Shown here piece by piece: positions 26,869-36,079 of a DNA stretch of 64,000 nt. Positions within the stretch are counted from its first letter, which is position 1. Each line of letters begins with the position of its first letter. Location: the NCBI GenBank assembly GCA_963776665.1, contig CAVZNQ010000006.1:1-64000 (forward strand), given 5' to 3'. A program made the translations under genes and the position numbers. The notes under the pieces are model-generated. The model saw nothing but the letters and a program-made list of their open reading frames with translations. It was not told the origin of the DNA and made no database searches. Source of the DNA: Roseiarcus sp963776665. Lineage in GTDB: Bacteria; Pseudomonadota; Alphaproteobacteria; Rhizobiales; Beijerinckiaceae.

Positions 26869-27582
26869 TCAGCACCCTGTGCTATTCCCCGCCGCCGCCA
26901 GCAGCGCGGGCAGTTCGGCGAGGGTCCTGATCTCGAAGTCGGGCTTCCCGGGAAGCCGTTCGCGGCGCTGGCCGTAGCGGTTGCACCATACGACGCGCAT
27001 GCCGAAGTCCGAGGCCGCGTGCGCATCCCAGGCGTTGGACGACTGGAACGCGATCGCACGAGCTGGCAGAGAAAGCGTGTCGAGCGCATATTGATAGACC
27101 CTGGGATCGGTCTTGAACGCGCGAACCGCGTCGACCGATAGAACCGCGTCGAACATAGCCCCGAGCCCTGACCGGCTGACCAGCGCGTCCAGCATTTCTG
27201 GCGAGCCGTTGGAGAGGATGGCGGTTTTGAACCCCGCCTCGCGTAGCGCGCGGAGGACCGCTGGAACCTCAGGGAACGGCTCAAGGCCGCGATAGAGCTC
27301 CATCAGCCGCTCATGCAGGGACGGGCCTTCAAGTTGAAGGCTTTCGAGCGCGAAATCGAGCGCCTCGCCGGTCACTTGCCAAAAATCGGCGTAGCGGTTC
27401 TCAAGCGTGCGCAGCCACGTATACTGAAGCTGCTTGTCGCGCCACAGCGCGGTCAGCGCCGCGCGTCTGTCGGCTGGAATATCGGCGCAGCGGGCCGCGG
27501 CGGACGCGAAGTCGAATAGGGTGCCGTAGGCGTCGAAGACGCAGGCGCTGACGCCTTGCAGAGGCTCGCGCGGCTGGTTCAT
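26869..27582 (-). CDS. Haloacid dehalogenase, type II
   Basis: 237 residues. HAD type II motifs: VFDAYGTLFDF with the nucleophilic Asp, Arg in LRTLENRYADFWQ, AILSNGSPEML (motif II), a Lys in AFKTDPRVYQ (motif III) and FQSSNAWDAHAASDFGMRVVWCNR (motif IV with Ser-Asn-x-x-Asp). This pattern is characteristic of L-2-haloacid dehalogenases, which convert 2-haloacids to 2-hydroxyacids; natural substrates are often unclear. It lies 150 bp upstream of the membrane sensor-like gene's stop on the same strand order. Confidence 0.9.
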   Translation of the reverse strand: MNQPREPLQGVSACVFDAYGTLFDFASAAARCADIPADRRAALTALWRDKQLQYTWLRTLENRYADFWQVTGEALDFALESLQLEGPSLHERLMELYRGLEPFPEVPAVLRALREAGFKTAILSNGSPEMLDALVSRSGLGAMFDAVLSVDAVRAFKTDPRVYQYALDTLSLPARAIAFQSSNAWDAHAASDFGMRVVWCNRYGQRRERLPGKPDFEIRTLAELPALLAAAGNSTGC

Positions 27583-27611
27583 GACGATCTCATCGCGATT
27601 GACGATAGGGT

Positions 27612-29432
27612 TCAGCCGAGCTGAGAGGCCTGTGTGAGCTGGCCCTCGAGCACCGCGACCCGCTTGTGCAGCATCTCGCTCTCGATCTGCGCGTAGGCGA
27701 TCTCCGCATCGTGCGCGAGGGCGCCCAGTAGATGGCGCTCGCTGCCGTCGAGATCGGTTCCCGCCTCGTGGCCGCTGTAGAAGATCATGGCATAGCAGCG
27801 CCTTGGATTGCCGACCGGCACGGCGAGAAGCGGCCGCGCGAGGTCGTGCGGCAGTCGGGCGCGCGATGCGTGCGCGGCGTCGACGGGGTAGGGCCCCCTC
27901 TGGAATCTTTGCGCAAGCATGGGATCGTCTGCGGCAAGCGTGTCGGTCTCGTCAGCGTCCCATCCGGCGCTGGCGCGCCGGCGGTAGACGCCGTCCTGCT
28001 CGCGAAACAGCGCCGCCGAAGCCAGATTGAGCGAACGCATCGGCTCGTCCACCAAGAGACGGTCGACCTCGGCAAGGCTGCGCGCATGGAGAATTGTTTC
28101 GCCAACCGCAGTGAGATGACGCTCGGCGCGAATGAACTCGCGGTCGAACAATTGATTCGCGAGCTCGGTTGCAAACTCGTGCGCGCGTGCGATCAGATAG
28201 ACGAGGCCCGAAGCAATCGCCACCCAAGCCCAGTAGGGCACGTGAACATATTCGTCGATCGTTTCAATCTGCTTGTGGAGGAAGAGGACCGGCACGCTGA
28301 GAAGGAGACCGAACACGGTCGCGCGCCTGAGCGGGATCCACACGTTGACCACGGTCGGCCGCCGCACCGCTTCGACGACGAACAAGCAGAGGACGCCGTT
28401 GATGAGGTAGAGGGCGCCCGCGACTTCCTCCGACGCGATGCCCTGACCCAACAAATCGGCGAACAGCGAGGTCTCCTGCGAGAGCTCGGCCAGCAAATAG
28501 GCCGGAAGGCCGATCACGCAGCCCCAGATCACCCAGCGTATGCGCTGATAGTTGCGCGGGGAGAGATCGCGGCGGCGACCGAGCAGGATCGCGACCGCAG
28601 CGATGCTGACCGCAAAACCGACGAAAAGCGAGTTTCGCGCCCAGATTTCGGCGCGAAAACCGAACACGCTTCCCATACCCGCGAGCGCGACGACCAGGAA
28701 CACGATCGACATCGCCGGCAGGGCAAGCTCGATATTGCGCCATCGGCCTTCAGCCCGGTCGAGCGGGGCCCTTAGCGCAAACAGCAGGAGCCCGGTATAA
28801 GCCGCGGCCTGCATGACCTGCGCAATGAAGTCTTGCGTTAGAAGCGCCCACGGCCACTGCTGGGCCCAGGCCCAAAACTGGAACGCCTGGCCCGGATTGA
28901 ACTGGATCACATAGACGAAGAAGCCCCAGGTCATCGCTCCCGGACGCGTCCACACCAGCCATGCAGCGCCGAGCACCACCAGGATGCCGGCAAGGGTGTC
29001 GAGCGCTACGATAATCTCGAACAGACGATTGTCGGGGCGCGGCTCAGCGACCATCGTGACTTCGCGCGCCGGGCGCTGATCCGTCGCCGCGATGATGAGC
29101 CTCGCCTGGCGGGCGGGGACGACGTAGTTCACCCCGCCAAATTGCGACAGAATGCTGGCGCATAGGTCGGTATCGACCGGAATGCAGCGCATCGCGACGA
29201 GATCGAGCCGATCTCCGACGCGAAGGCCCGCTCGCCACGCGGGCGATTCTCCCTCGCTGGCGAATGGGCCCTGGACATCATAGATCACGCCGTCGCCGTT
29301 GGTTGCAAGACCGAACGATCCCAGCGGTCGGAAGACCCGGAGGAAGTCGGGCGCGACCATCGCGAGCGCGTAGAGCGTCAGAATTACGAGCGCGACGCGG
29401 CCGAACAGGCTCGCACGGTTCCGGTCGGCCAT
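27612..29432 (-). CDS. Membrane protein with PDZ-like, multi-helix and GAF-like regions (sensor-like, no output domain)
   Basis: 606 residues from ATG 29432; a TTG at 29453 is an alternative. After a first helix (ALVILTLYALAMVAPDF) comes a periplasmic part with a PDZ-like stretch (GESPAWRAGLRVGDRLDLV). About nine hydrophobic segments follow up to residue ~410, then a C-terminal cytosolic part (FDREFIRAERHLTAVGETILHA, DLARPLLAVPVGNP) with a GAF-like pattern and a final coiled coil. No kinase, GGDEF or phosphatase motif is visible. It may be a sensor or scaffold working with a separate partner. No partner gene is adjacent. Confidence 0.7.
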   Translation of the reverse strand: MADRNRASLFGRVALVILTLYALAMVAPDFLRVFRPLGSFGLATNGDGVIYDVQGPFASEGESPAWRAGLRVGDRLDLVAMRCIPVDTDLCASILSQFGGVNYVVPARQARLIIAATDQRPAREVTMVAEPRPDNRLFEIIVALDTLAGILVVLGAAWLVWTRPGAMTWGFFVYVIQFNPGQAFQFWAWAQQWPWALLTQDFIAQVMQAAAYTGLLLFALRAPLDRAEGRWRNIELALPAMSIVFLVVALAGMGSVFGFRAEIWARNSLFVGFAVSIAAVAILLGRRRDLSPRNYQRIRWVIWGCVIGLPAYLLAELSQETSLFADLLGQGIASEEVAGALYLINGVLCLFVVEAVRRPTVVNVWIPLRRATVFGLLLSVPVLFLHKQIETIDEYVHVPYWAWVAIASGLVYLIARAHEFATELANQLFDREFIRAERHLTAVGETILHARSLAEVDRLLVDEPMRSLNLASAALFREQDGVYRRRASAGWDADETDTLAADDPMLAQRFQRGPYPVDAAHASRARLPHDLARPLLAVPVGNPRRCYAMIFYSGHEAGTDLDGSERHLLGALAHDAEIAYAQIESEMLHKRVAVLEGQLTQASQLG

Positions 29433-29493
29433 CGGCCGATCTTCCGCAGGCAAGACGATGGGTCTCCTTCAGCCGTATGTCGGCCGGCGGAAG

Positions 29494-30042
29494 CTAGCCG
29501 CGGCGAAGGTCTTTGTACATAAGCTGCGTCGCGTCGTAGCGATCTTCGAAGGCGTTGCGCGCGTAATGGGGAATCGACCCCGCGAGGCAATAGCCGAGCG
29601 AGCGATAGAGAGCCTCGGCCGCGTCGCCCGCGGTGTCGAGCGTAAGCAGCCAGCGGCCCTCCTTCTCCGCGCGCCGCTCGATCTCGCGCATCAGGGCTCG
29701 GGCGACGCCGGCGCGGCGAAAGGCCGGATCGACCAGGACCTTGGAGACCTCCGCATGATGACGCTTGCTCGGCATCGAATCGAGGTCGAGTTGCGCTGTT
29801 CCGGCGATCTCGCCGCCACGCGTCGCGATGAGGACGATCCTGGCGCCGGCTGCATGAGCGGGGACGACCCGGTTCAGCCAGTACGCGCGCGCCTCATCAT
29901 GGGTGAGCGGCGGGACGAAGCCGACGCTCGCGCCCTCGTCCACGCAGGCGCGCAGGATGTCCGCGAGCCGGTCCAGGGCCTGCGTGAACGAGGCCGGATC
30001 GAGCGCGACGACGGTTGTGGTTGGGCCCTCCATAACGCTCAC
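29494..30042 (-). CDS. GNAT-family N-acetyltransferase
   Basis: 182 residues. Motif A of GNAT enzymes is clear: AEVSKVLVDPAFRRAGVARALMREIERRA, with the acetyl-CoA pyrophosphate loop R-x-A-G-V-A. Motif B follows as LDTAGDAAEALYRSLGY. It transfers an acetyl group to an unknown amine. GTG 30042 overlaps the stop of the XRE-cupin gene (GTGA), so the two form an operon; an ATG at 30033 is the alternative start. Confidence 0.88.
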   Translation of the reverse strand: MSVMEGPTTTVVALDPASFTQALDRLADILRACVDEGASVGFVPPLTHDEARAYWLNRVVPAHAAGARIVLIATRGGEIAGTAQLDLDSMPSKRHHAEVSKVLVDPAFRRAGVARALMREIERRAEKEGRWLLTLDTAGDAAEALYRSLGYCLAGSIPHYARNAFEDRYDATQLMYKDLRRG

Positions 30043-30611
30043 CGCAAGACGAGAATGTAACGCGCCGGGCGGCGCCCGAGGGTTCGGAAGCGGCTCGGGC
30101 CCATGAGTTTGTATCGCAGGCAGTCGCCAGCGCTCAGGCGATGGGTGGTTCCCTCGATTGTCAGTTCGAGCGCGCCCTCTTCGAGGTAGAGATGATGCTC
30201 GAGGCCGAGGTGCGGCGGCAGCGGATAGTCGATGCTCGCTCCGGGCGGCAGTTCACAGCGGAGCACCTCGCAATCGAAGTCGAGCGAGGGCGGCGAGACC
30301 GAGCGGCGGCGAAAGCCGGTGGCGGGATCGACCCACTCGGGCTGGGCGGCGCGGGCGACCAGCGCCGGCGCCTCGCTCTCAATGTCGGCGAGGAGGCGCG
30401 AGACGGTCGAGCCATGCGCTCCGGCGAGCCGCCCAAGCACCGAGGCGGTCGGGCTCACGTCCCCATTCTCGATTCGCGACAGCGAGGCGCGGCTGACCCC
30501 GCTCCGCGCCGAGAGCTCATCGAGCGACCAGCGCCGCGCGCGCCGCAGTTCGCGCAGGCGCTCGGCGAGACGCACGTCGGCGGCGTCGCGGGGCCGGGCC
30601 TCTGTTTCCAT
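30039..30611 (-). CDS. XRE-type regulator with C-terminal cupin domain
   Basis: 190 residues. The N-terminal helix-turn-helix reads LAERLRELRRARRWSLDELSARSGVSRASLSRIENGDVSPTASVLGRLA. The C-terminal cupin is PPGASIDYPLPPHLGLEHHLYLEEGALELTIEGTTHRLSAGDCLRY, with His positions for a metal or small ligand. Such regulators control small-molecule catabolism or acetyltransferases. It is co-translated with the GNAT gene, and its start codon lies inside a palindrome, suggesting autoregulation. Confidence 0.9.
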   Translation of the reverse strand: METEARPRDAADVRLAERLRELRRARRWSLDELSARSGVSRASLSRIENGDVSPTASVLGRLAGAHGSTVSRLLADIESEAPALVARAAQPEWVDPATGFRRRSVSPPSLDFDCEVLRCELPPGASIDYPLPPHLGLEHHLYLEEGALELTIEGTTHRLSAGDCLRYKLMGPSRFRTLGRRPARYILVLR

Positions 30612-30637
30612 ATCTGGAAAATACTCTCAAAAGAGAG
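30605..30637. promoter_or_regulatory. Two adjacent palindromes at the XRE-cupin start
   Basis: TTTCCA-TATC-TGGAAA (30605-30620) covers the start codon of the XRE-cupin gene. CTCTC-AAAA-GAGAG (30624-30637) lies just upstream. They are candidate operators for autoregulation of the XRE-GNAT operon. Confidence 0.5.
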
Positions 30638-30742
30638 AGCGTCAAGCGGGCTGTGGCGACCCATTGCGCGCGGGGAGCGCCCCGATTTGCCGGCGGCGCC
30701 CTTCTCTTGCACAGTGCCGCGCTTTCGCAACCGGATGGATCG

Positions 30743-31846
30743 ATGTCGGCGCCGCACCATGCCTCCATTCCGGCCTGGACCTGGGCGGTCCCGCTTGTCG
30801 CCAGCGGGCTCCTCGGGCTGAAATTCGCCCATTTCGTCCCCGCCGATGCGACATATGTCCTCGTACTTGCGGGCGTCCTGCTCGGCGGGACGGTGTTCGC
30901 CGCCGTCCATCACGCGGAACTGCTGGCGCTGAAGCTCGGCGAGCCGTTCGGCTCGATCCTGCTCGCGGTCGCGGTGACGGTGATCGAGGCCGCGCTGATC
31001 GTGTCGATCATGCTCTCCGGCGCTGCGGGCGCCGATGTCGTTGCGCGCGACACGGTGTTCGCGGCGGTGATGATCGTGCTCAATGGCGTCGTCGGCTTAT
31101 GCCTCGTCTTGGGAGCTGGGCGGCATTTCGAGCAGACGTTCCAGCTGCAAGGCGCGTCCTCCCTCCTCGCCGTGCTTGGGACGCTGGCGACGCTCGCGCT
31201 GATCCTGCCGAACTTTACCGAGACCACTGCCGGCGGGTCCTATTCGATCCTGCAACTCGAGGGCATCGGCTTCATGTCACTGGTGTTGTGGGCTGTGTTC
31301 GTCTTTGTCCAGACCGTCAAGCATCGCGACTATTTCCTTGACGCGCGCGTCGCCGCCGACTCCGTCGGCGCTCCGCCCGAGGTTCCGAGCACCGCGACCA
31401 CGCTCCTGAGCCTTCCGCTGTTGCTCCTTTCTCTCGCCGCCGTGGTGCTGCTCGCCAAGACGCTCTCCTACCCGGTCGACAGGGCGATCGCGGCGGCGGG
31501 ATTGCCGAAGGCGTTTGTCGGCGTCGTCATCGCCGCCATCGTGCTCATGCCCGAAGGCCTTGCCGCCGTGAAGTCGGCGCTGGTCAATCGGCTGCAGAAC
31601 AGCATCAATCTCGCGTTGGGCTCTGCAATCGCCAGCATCGGCCTGACCATTCCAACCGTTGCCATCGTCTCGCTCGCATTCGACCGGCAGATCACGCTCG
31701 GCGTTTCAACGACGAACATGACGCTCCTCGTCTTGACGCTCTATATCAGCGCGCTGACTTTCGGCACCGGCCGCACGACCGTGCTGCAGGGCGCCGTCCA
31801 TCTCGTGATCTTTGCCGCGTTCCTGCTGGTTTCGGCCGTGCCATAA
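30743..31846 (+). CDS. chaA: Ca2+/H+ antiporter (ChaA/CaCA family)
   Basis: 367 residues with ten to eleven hydrophobic segments in two repeats. The alpha-repeat acidic motifs are present: VIEAALIVSIML in the first half and IVLMPEGLAAVKSALVNRLQNSINLALGSAIASIGLT in the second, the ion-binding glutamates of calcium/cation exchangers. It exchanges cytosolic Ca2+ (or Na+/K+) for protons. ATG 30743 lacks a strong ribosome-binding site but removes an unrelated extension. It is divergent from the XRE-GNAT operon. Confidence 0.9.
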   Translation: MSAPHHASIPAWTWAVPLVASGLLGLKFAHFVPADATYVLVLAGVLLGGTVFAAVHHAELLALKLGEPFGSILLAVAVTVIEAALIVSIMLSGAAGADVVARDTVFAAVMIVLNGVVGLCLVLGAGRHFEQTFQLQGASSLLAVLGTLATLALILPNFTETTAGGSYSILQLEGIGFMSLVLWAVFVFVQTVKHRDYFLDARVAADSVGAPPEVPSTATTLLSLPLLLLSLAAVVLLAKTLSYPVDRAIAAAGLPKAFVGVVIAAIVLMPEGLAAVKSALVNRLQNSINLALGSAIASIGLTIPTVAIVSLAFDRQITLGVSTTNMTLLVLTLYISALTFGTGRTTVLQGAVHLVIFAAFLLVSAVP

Positions 31847-31894
31847 GCGGAGCCGCGCGCGCAAGGGTCGCCTCATGACGGAGGATCGGTCGAA

Positions 31895-32834
31895 ATGAGA
31901 ATTCTCGTAGTCGGAGCGGGCGCGGTCGGCGGCTATTTCGGCGGACGACTGCTCGAGGCGGGCCGCGACGTCACTTTCCTTGTCCGTACGCGCCGAGCCG
32001 GGGAGCTTGCCGAGCACGGATTGACGATTCGAAGCCCTCTCGGAGACTTCCATCGCCCGTCGCCGCCGGTCGTCTCGCCAGAGGCACTCGCAGGTCCCTT
32101 CGATCTCGTGCTCCTGAGCTGCAAGGCCTACGACCTCGACGGCGCGATGGAATCGTTCGCCGAGAGCGGTCGGGGATGGCACGACGATACTGCCGCTCCT
32201 GAACGGAATGCGACACCTTGACGCGCTCGCCGACCGCTTCGGGCCCAAGGCCGTGCTCGGCGGGCAATGCGTGATCTCGGCGACGCTCGGCAACGACGGC
32301 GCCATCGTACACCTCAACGAGCTGCACGCGCTGAGCTTCGGCGAACTCAACGGTTCGCGTTCGCGGCGGACCGAGATGATCGGCTCGGCGCTGGTCGGCG
32401 CCGCCGGTTTCGAGGCTCGTCTCAGCGACGAGATCCGTCAGGAGATGTGGGAAAAGTGGGTGTTCATCGCGTCGGCCGCCGGGGTTGGCTGCCTCACGCG
32501 CGCGTCGGTCGGTGATTATCTCGCCGCAGGCGCTTCCGACCTCGCGACCGGCATCCTCGACGAATGCGCCACGATCGCCGCGGGGCAAGGCTATCCGCCG
32601 CGCGAGGCGTCGCTCGCGCGGGCTCGGACGGCGCTGACCGCCGCGGGCTCGCCGCTCAAGGCCTCGATGCTGCGTGACATCGAAGGCGGCAAGCCGGTTG
32701 AAGCCGACCAGATCCTTGGCGATCTCCTGCGCCGTTCCGCCAATCCGGACGATCGTTCGCTGCTGCGGATCGCATTCCTCAACGTCAAGGCCTACGAGAT
32801 CGAACGGCTGCGCCGGGCGGCGGCAGCGGAATAG
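31895..32834 (+). pseudogene. 2-dehydropantoate 2-reductase (ketopantoate reductase family), split by one extra base
   Basis: Frame 1 from ATG 31895 has the NADPH loop GAGAVGGYFGGRL, then VLLSCKAYDLDGAMESFAES. Frame 2 continues VGDGTTILPLLNGMRHLDALADRFG, which contains the family's LPLLNG motif, then EKWVFIASAAGVGCLTRASVG with the catalytic Lys region and KPVEADQILGDLL near the end. Deleting one G at 32168/32169 restores about 312 residues, the normal length of this family. The enzyme makes pantoate for CoA, though many paralogues act on other substrates. Pseudogene or sequencing error cannot be told apart here. Confidence 0.82.
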
Positions 32835-32936
32835 AACCGCAGGCGTAGGTCCGGCGGATCGGCGGCCGACTTGCGCCGCCGGGAGCCTTGGTATATCGGC
32901 GTGCGCTTCGCGAGCGGCATTTATGGAGAAAGCGCC

Positions 32937-33173
32937 TTGGTGGAGGCTGCGCCGATCAATTGGACCAACGCGGTGACGCTGCTCAGCGTCGCCATTCTCG
33001 TCGGCACCGAGCTTGTCGGCGCCGGAGCCGCCGCGGGCTGGGCGATCGGCGGGCTATTCCAGCTCGGCGAGAGCCTCACTCGGACGCTCGAGGGCGTGCT
33101 CATTCTCGCCGCGCTCACCGGGCTCTTCTATTTCCTCCGCGCGGCGCTTGCGCACGAACCGATCCGCGGCTAG
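32937..33173 (+). CDS. Small two-helix membrane protein
   Basis: About 78 residues with two membrane segments (LLSVAILVGTELVGAGAAAGWAI and LEGVLILAALTGLFYFLRAAL) and the start LVEAAPINWTNAV. There is no ATG in place. A TTG at 32937 has GGAG 8 bp upstream; a GTG at 32940 is equally possible. No known function. It lies between the ketopantoate reductase and HAD genes on the same strand. Confidence 0.6.
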   Translation: MVEAAPINWTNAVTLLSVAILVGTELVGAGAAAGWAIGGLFQLGESLTRTLEGVLILAALTGLFYFLRAALAHEPIRG

Positions 33174-33224
33174 CGATCCGCCCCCGCATGGGGCGGCGAG
33201 GGCCGTTTGGAATCCGGAGCGCCT

Positions 33225-33920
33225 ATGACGATCTCCAGTCGGCGACACGCGCTCCTCGTCGATCTCGACGGAACGCTCACCGATCCGTTCGAGGGCATTG
33301 TTGGATGCTTCCGGATGGCGCTGGAGGCGTTGGGTCGAACCCCCCCGCCAGCTGCGGAACTGTCCTGGATCATCGGCCCGCCTTTGCGCGGCTGCTTTGC
33401 CGAATTTCTCGGCGCCGAAGGCGACCCGGAGGAGGCGCTCAAGGTCTACCGCAGCCGATATGCGACAGTCGGACTGTTCGAGGCGGCGGTCTATGACGGC
33501 GTCGATGAGGCGCTCGCCGACCTGCGCGCATGCGGAGCGCGATTGTTTCTCTGCACGGCGAAGCCTATCGTTTACGCTGAGCGCATTCTGCGCCGCTTCA
33601 ATCTCGATCACCATTTCGAGGCGGCTTATGGCGACGAACTCGGCGGGCGCTTTCAGGATAAGGCGGATCTGGTGGCCCATATTCTCGAGACCGAGAGACT
33701 CGAGGCCGCCGACTGTTGCATGGTAGGCGATCGCCGGCACGACGTCCTTGCCGCGAGCCGGCACGCGATACCGACCATCGGGGCGCTTTGGGGCTACGGC
33801 GGTGAGGGCGAGCTTCGGGAGGCCGGCGCGGCGGCGTTGTGCGCCTCGCCGTCCGAGGTTCCCGACGCGTTCCGGACGCTTTCGGGCGCGTGGCCGTCAC
33901 GGCCGGCGCTGGCGCGATGA
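33225..33920 (+). CDS. HAD-family phosphatase (phosphoglycolate phosphatase-like)
   Basis: 231 residues, ATG with CGGAG upstream. HAD motifs: LLVDLDGTLTDPFEG (nucleophile and acid Asp), FLCTAKPIVYAE (motif II Thr), KADLVAHIL (motif III Lys) and CCMVGDRRHDVLAA (motif IV). The cap position and the sequence around GIVGCFRMALEALG resemble Gph/PgmB-like phosphatases. The substrate is not defined. The stop overlaps the start of the oligopeptidase gene by 4 bp (ATGA). Confidence 0.88.
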   Translation: MTISSRRHALLVDLDGTLTDPFEGIVGCFRMALEALGRTPPPAAELSWIIGPPLRGCFAEFLGAEGDPEEALKVYRSRYATVGLFEAAVYDGVDEALADLRACGARLFLCTAKPIVYAERILRRFNLDHHFEAAYGDELGGRFQDKADLVAHILETERLEAADCCMVGDRRHDVLAASRHAIPTIGALWGYGGEGELREAGAAALCASPSEVPDAFRTLSGAWPSRPALAR

Positions 33921-36062
33921 CCAGCCACGGGTCCCGACCGACCGACGGAGCGAGCGCGCCGGCTTCGGTTCCTGCGCCCCCGCGCGCCGAGGCGCGGCCG
34001 ACGCGGCTTTCCGCCCACGGCGTTTCGTGGGCCGACGATTACGCCTGGATCCGGGCCGACAATTGGCGCGAAGTTCTGCGCGATCCGACGTCGGCTGCCC
34101 GCGGACATCCGCGCCCTGCTCAAGGCTGAAAACGCCTATGCCGACGCGACCCTGGCGCCGACCGCGGGGTTGCAGAAGGAGCTTCGGCGCGAAATGCGCT
34201 CCCGCCTCAAGGAGGATGAAAGCGAGCCGCCGCAAGTCGACGGGCCGTGGGCGTACTACTCGCGCTTTCGTCCCGGCGGCCAGCGGCGCATCTATTGCCG
34301 CAAGCCCCGCGAGGGCGGCGCCGAGACGGTGCTGATCGACGGCGACGCGCGCGCGGGCGGGAAGGCGTTCTTCCATTTCGCCGGCGGGCGCCATTCGCCC
34401 GACCACGCGAAATTTGCCTGGAGTTCCGACGATCTCGGCTCCGAGATCCTGACCATCGCGGTTCGCGACCTCGAACGTCAGCAGGACCTCGCCGACCGCG
34501 TGAGCGGGGCGACGGGAGACGTCGTCTGGACCCGCGACTCGAGAGCGTTTCTCTACGTTGAACAGGATGAGAACCATCGCCCGCGCCGGGTCATGCTGCA
34601 TCGACTGGAGACCCGGCAGGCCGACGACGTGGAGGTGTTCGCCGAGGACGATCCGGCGTGGTTCATCAGCATCGAACCAACCCGGCTCGGCCGCGCCGCC
34701 ATTATCTCGGTGCATGGCCACGACGCCTCGGAAGCGCTCGCTGTCGATCTCGACCATCCAACGGCGGCGCCTCGTCTCGTCGCGCCGCGCCGACCAGGAA
34801 TTCGCTACGAGGTCATGGACCACGGCGATCGCCTCTTCATACGCACCAACGTCGGCGCGGCCGATTTCAAGGTGGTGATCGCGCCGCGCGATGCGCCCGA
34901 GGAGGCGAACTGGCGCGATTTCGTCGTCGAGCGCGACGGACAATTCATCGCCGACGCGACGCTGTTCAAGGATCAACTCGTGCTGCTCACGCGGGAGGCG
35001 AGCCAGCCGCGCCTCGTCGTCATCGACCTGAAAGGCGGCGAATCGCACGACATCGCATTCGAGGAAGAGACGTACTTCCTGCGCTTGGAGCCGGTTTACG
35101 AATTCGATACGTCGCTCATCCGCTTCAGTTATTCCTCGTTGGCGAGGCCGCAGGAGACTTACGACTATGATGTCGCAACGCGGCGCCGCACCCTCGTCAA
35201 GCGGCAGACAATGCCGCGCGGCTTCGACCCGCAGGCTTACGTTACCAGGCTTGTCTTCGCCCCCGCCGAGGACGGCGAGAGCGTGCCGGTGTCCCTCATC
35301 CACAAGCGGGGCATGAGGCTCGATAGGTCGGCGCCGCTGCTGCTCACCGGCTACGGCGCCTATGGCTACGCGGTCGAGGCGAGCTTCTCGACCAACCGTT
35401 TTTCGCTCATCGACCGCGGATTCGTATTTGCGATCGCCCACGTGCGCGGCGGCACGGACAAGGGCTGGCGCTGGTACGAGGACGGCAAGCTCGGCAAGAA
35501 ACCGAACTCCTTTCACGATTTCCTCGCCGTGGCGCGGTTCCTCATCGCCCAGGGCTATACCAGCCCGGGGCGAATCGTGGCTCAAGGCGGGAGCGCGGGG
35601 GGCCTACTCATGGGCGCCGTGGCCAATCTCGCGCCCGACCTGTTCGCTGGCCTCATCGCCGACGTCCCGTTCGTAGACGTATTGGCGACGATGCTCGATT
35701 CCAGCCTGCCGCTAACGCCAGCTGAATGGCTGGAATGGGGTGATCCGATCCACGACCGGACGGCGTTCGACACCATCCGCTCGTATAGCCCGATCGACAA
35801 TGTGCGGGCGCAACGCTATCCGGCGATCCTGGCGCTGGGCGGCCTCACCGATCCGAGGGTGACATATTGGGAGCCAGCCAAGTGGGTGGCGCGGCTCCGC
35901 GCAATCATGACGGGGGGCGGACCGATCCTGTTGCGAACGGCGATGGAGGCGGGCCACGCCGGCGCGCCGGGCCGGTTCGACCGCCTCGAGGACGTCGCTC
36001 GCCAATTCGCCTTCGCCATCGCCTGCGTCGAGGGCGGGCTGGATCGGCCTGCGCGAGACTGA
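33917..36062 (+). pseudogene. ptrB: Oligopeptidase B (prolyl oligopeptidase family S9A), split by one extra base
   Basis: The N-terminal frame starts at ATG 33917, overlapping the HAD stop, and reads PTRLSAHGVSWADDYAWIR and NWREVLRDPTS. One extra G at 34093/34094 shifts it; the continuation LPADIRALLKAENAYADA leads into the long frame that ends at 36062. The propeller is followed by the catalytic domain: LLTGYGAYGYA, AHVRGGTDKGWRWYEDGK, the Ser in GGSAGGLLMG, Asp in GLTDPRVTYWEP and His in EAGHAGAPGRFDR. The restored protein has about 715 residues, the family length, and cleaves short peptides after basic residues. Confidence 0.85.
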
Positions 36063-36079
36063 TCTTGACCTCGACCTCG

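Noticed and set aside
25806..27284. 492-codon minus-strand frame across the esterase and dehalogenase genes
   Set aside because: Covers parts of two well-supported genes in the wrong frame; Arg/Ser-rich product.
33897..35585. 562-codon minus-strand frame opposite oligopeptidase B
   Set aside because: Shadow of the protease gene; no recognisable domain.
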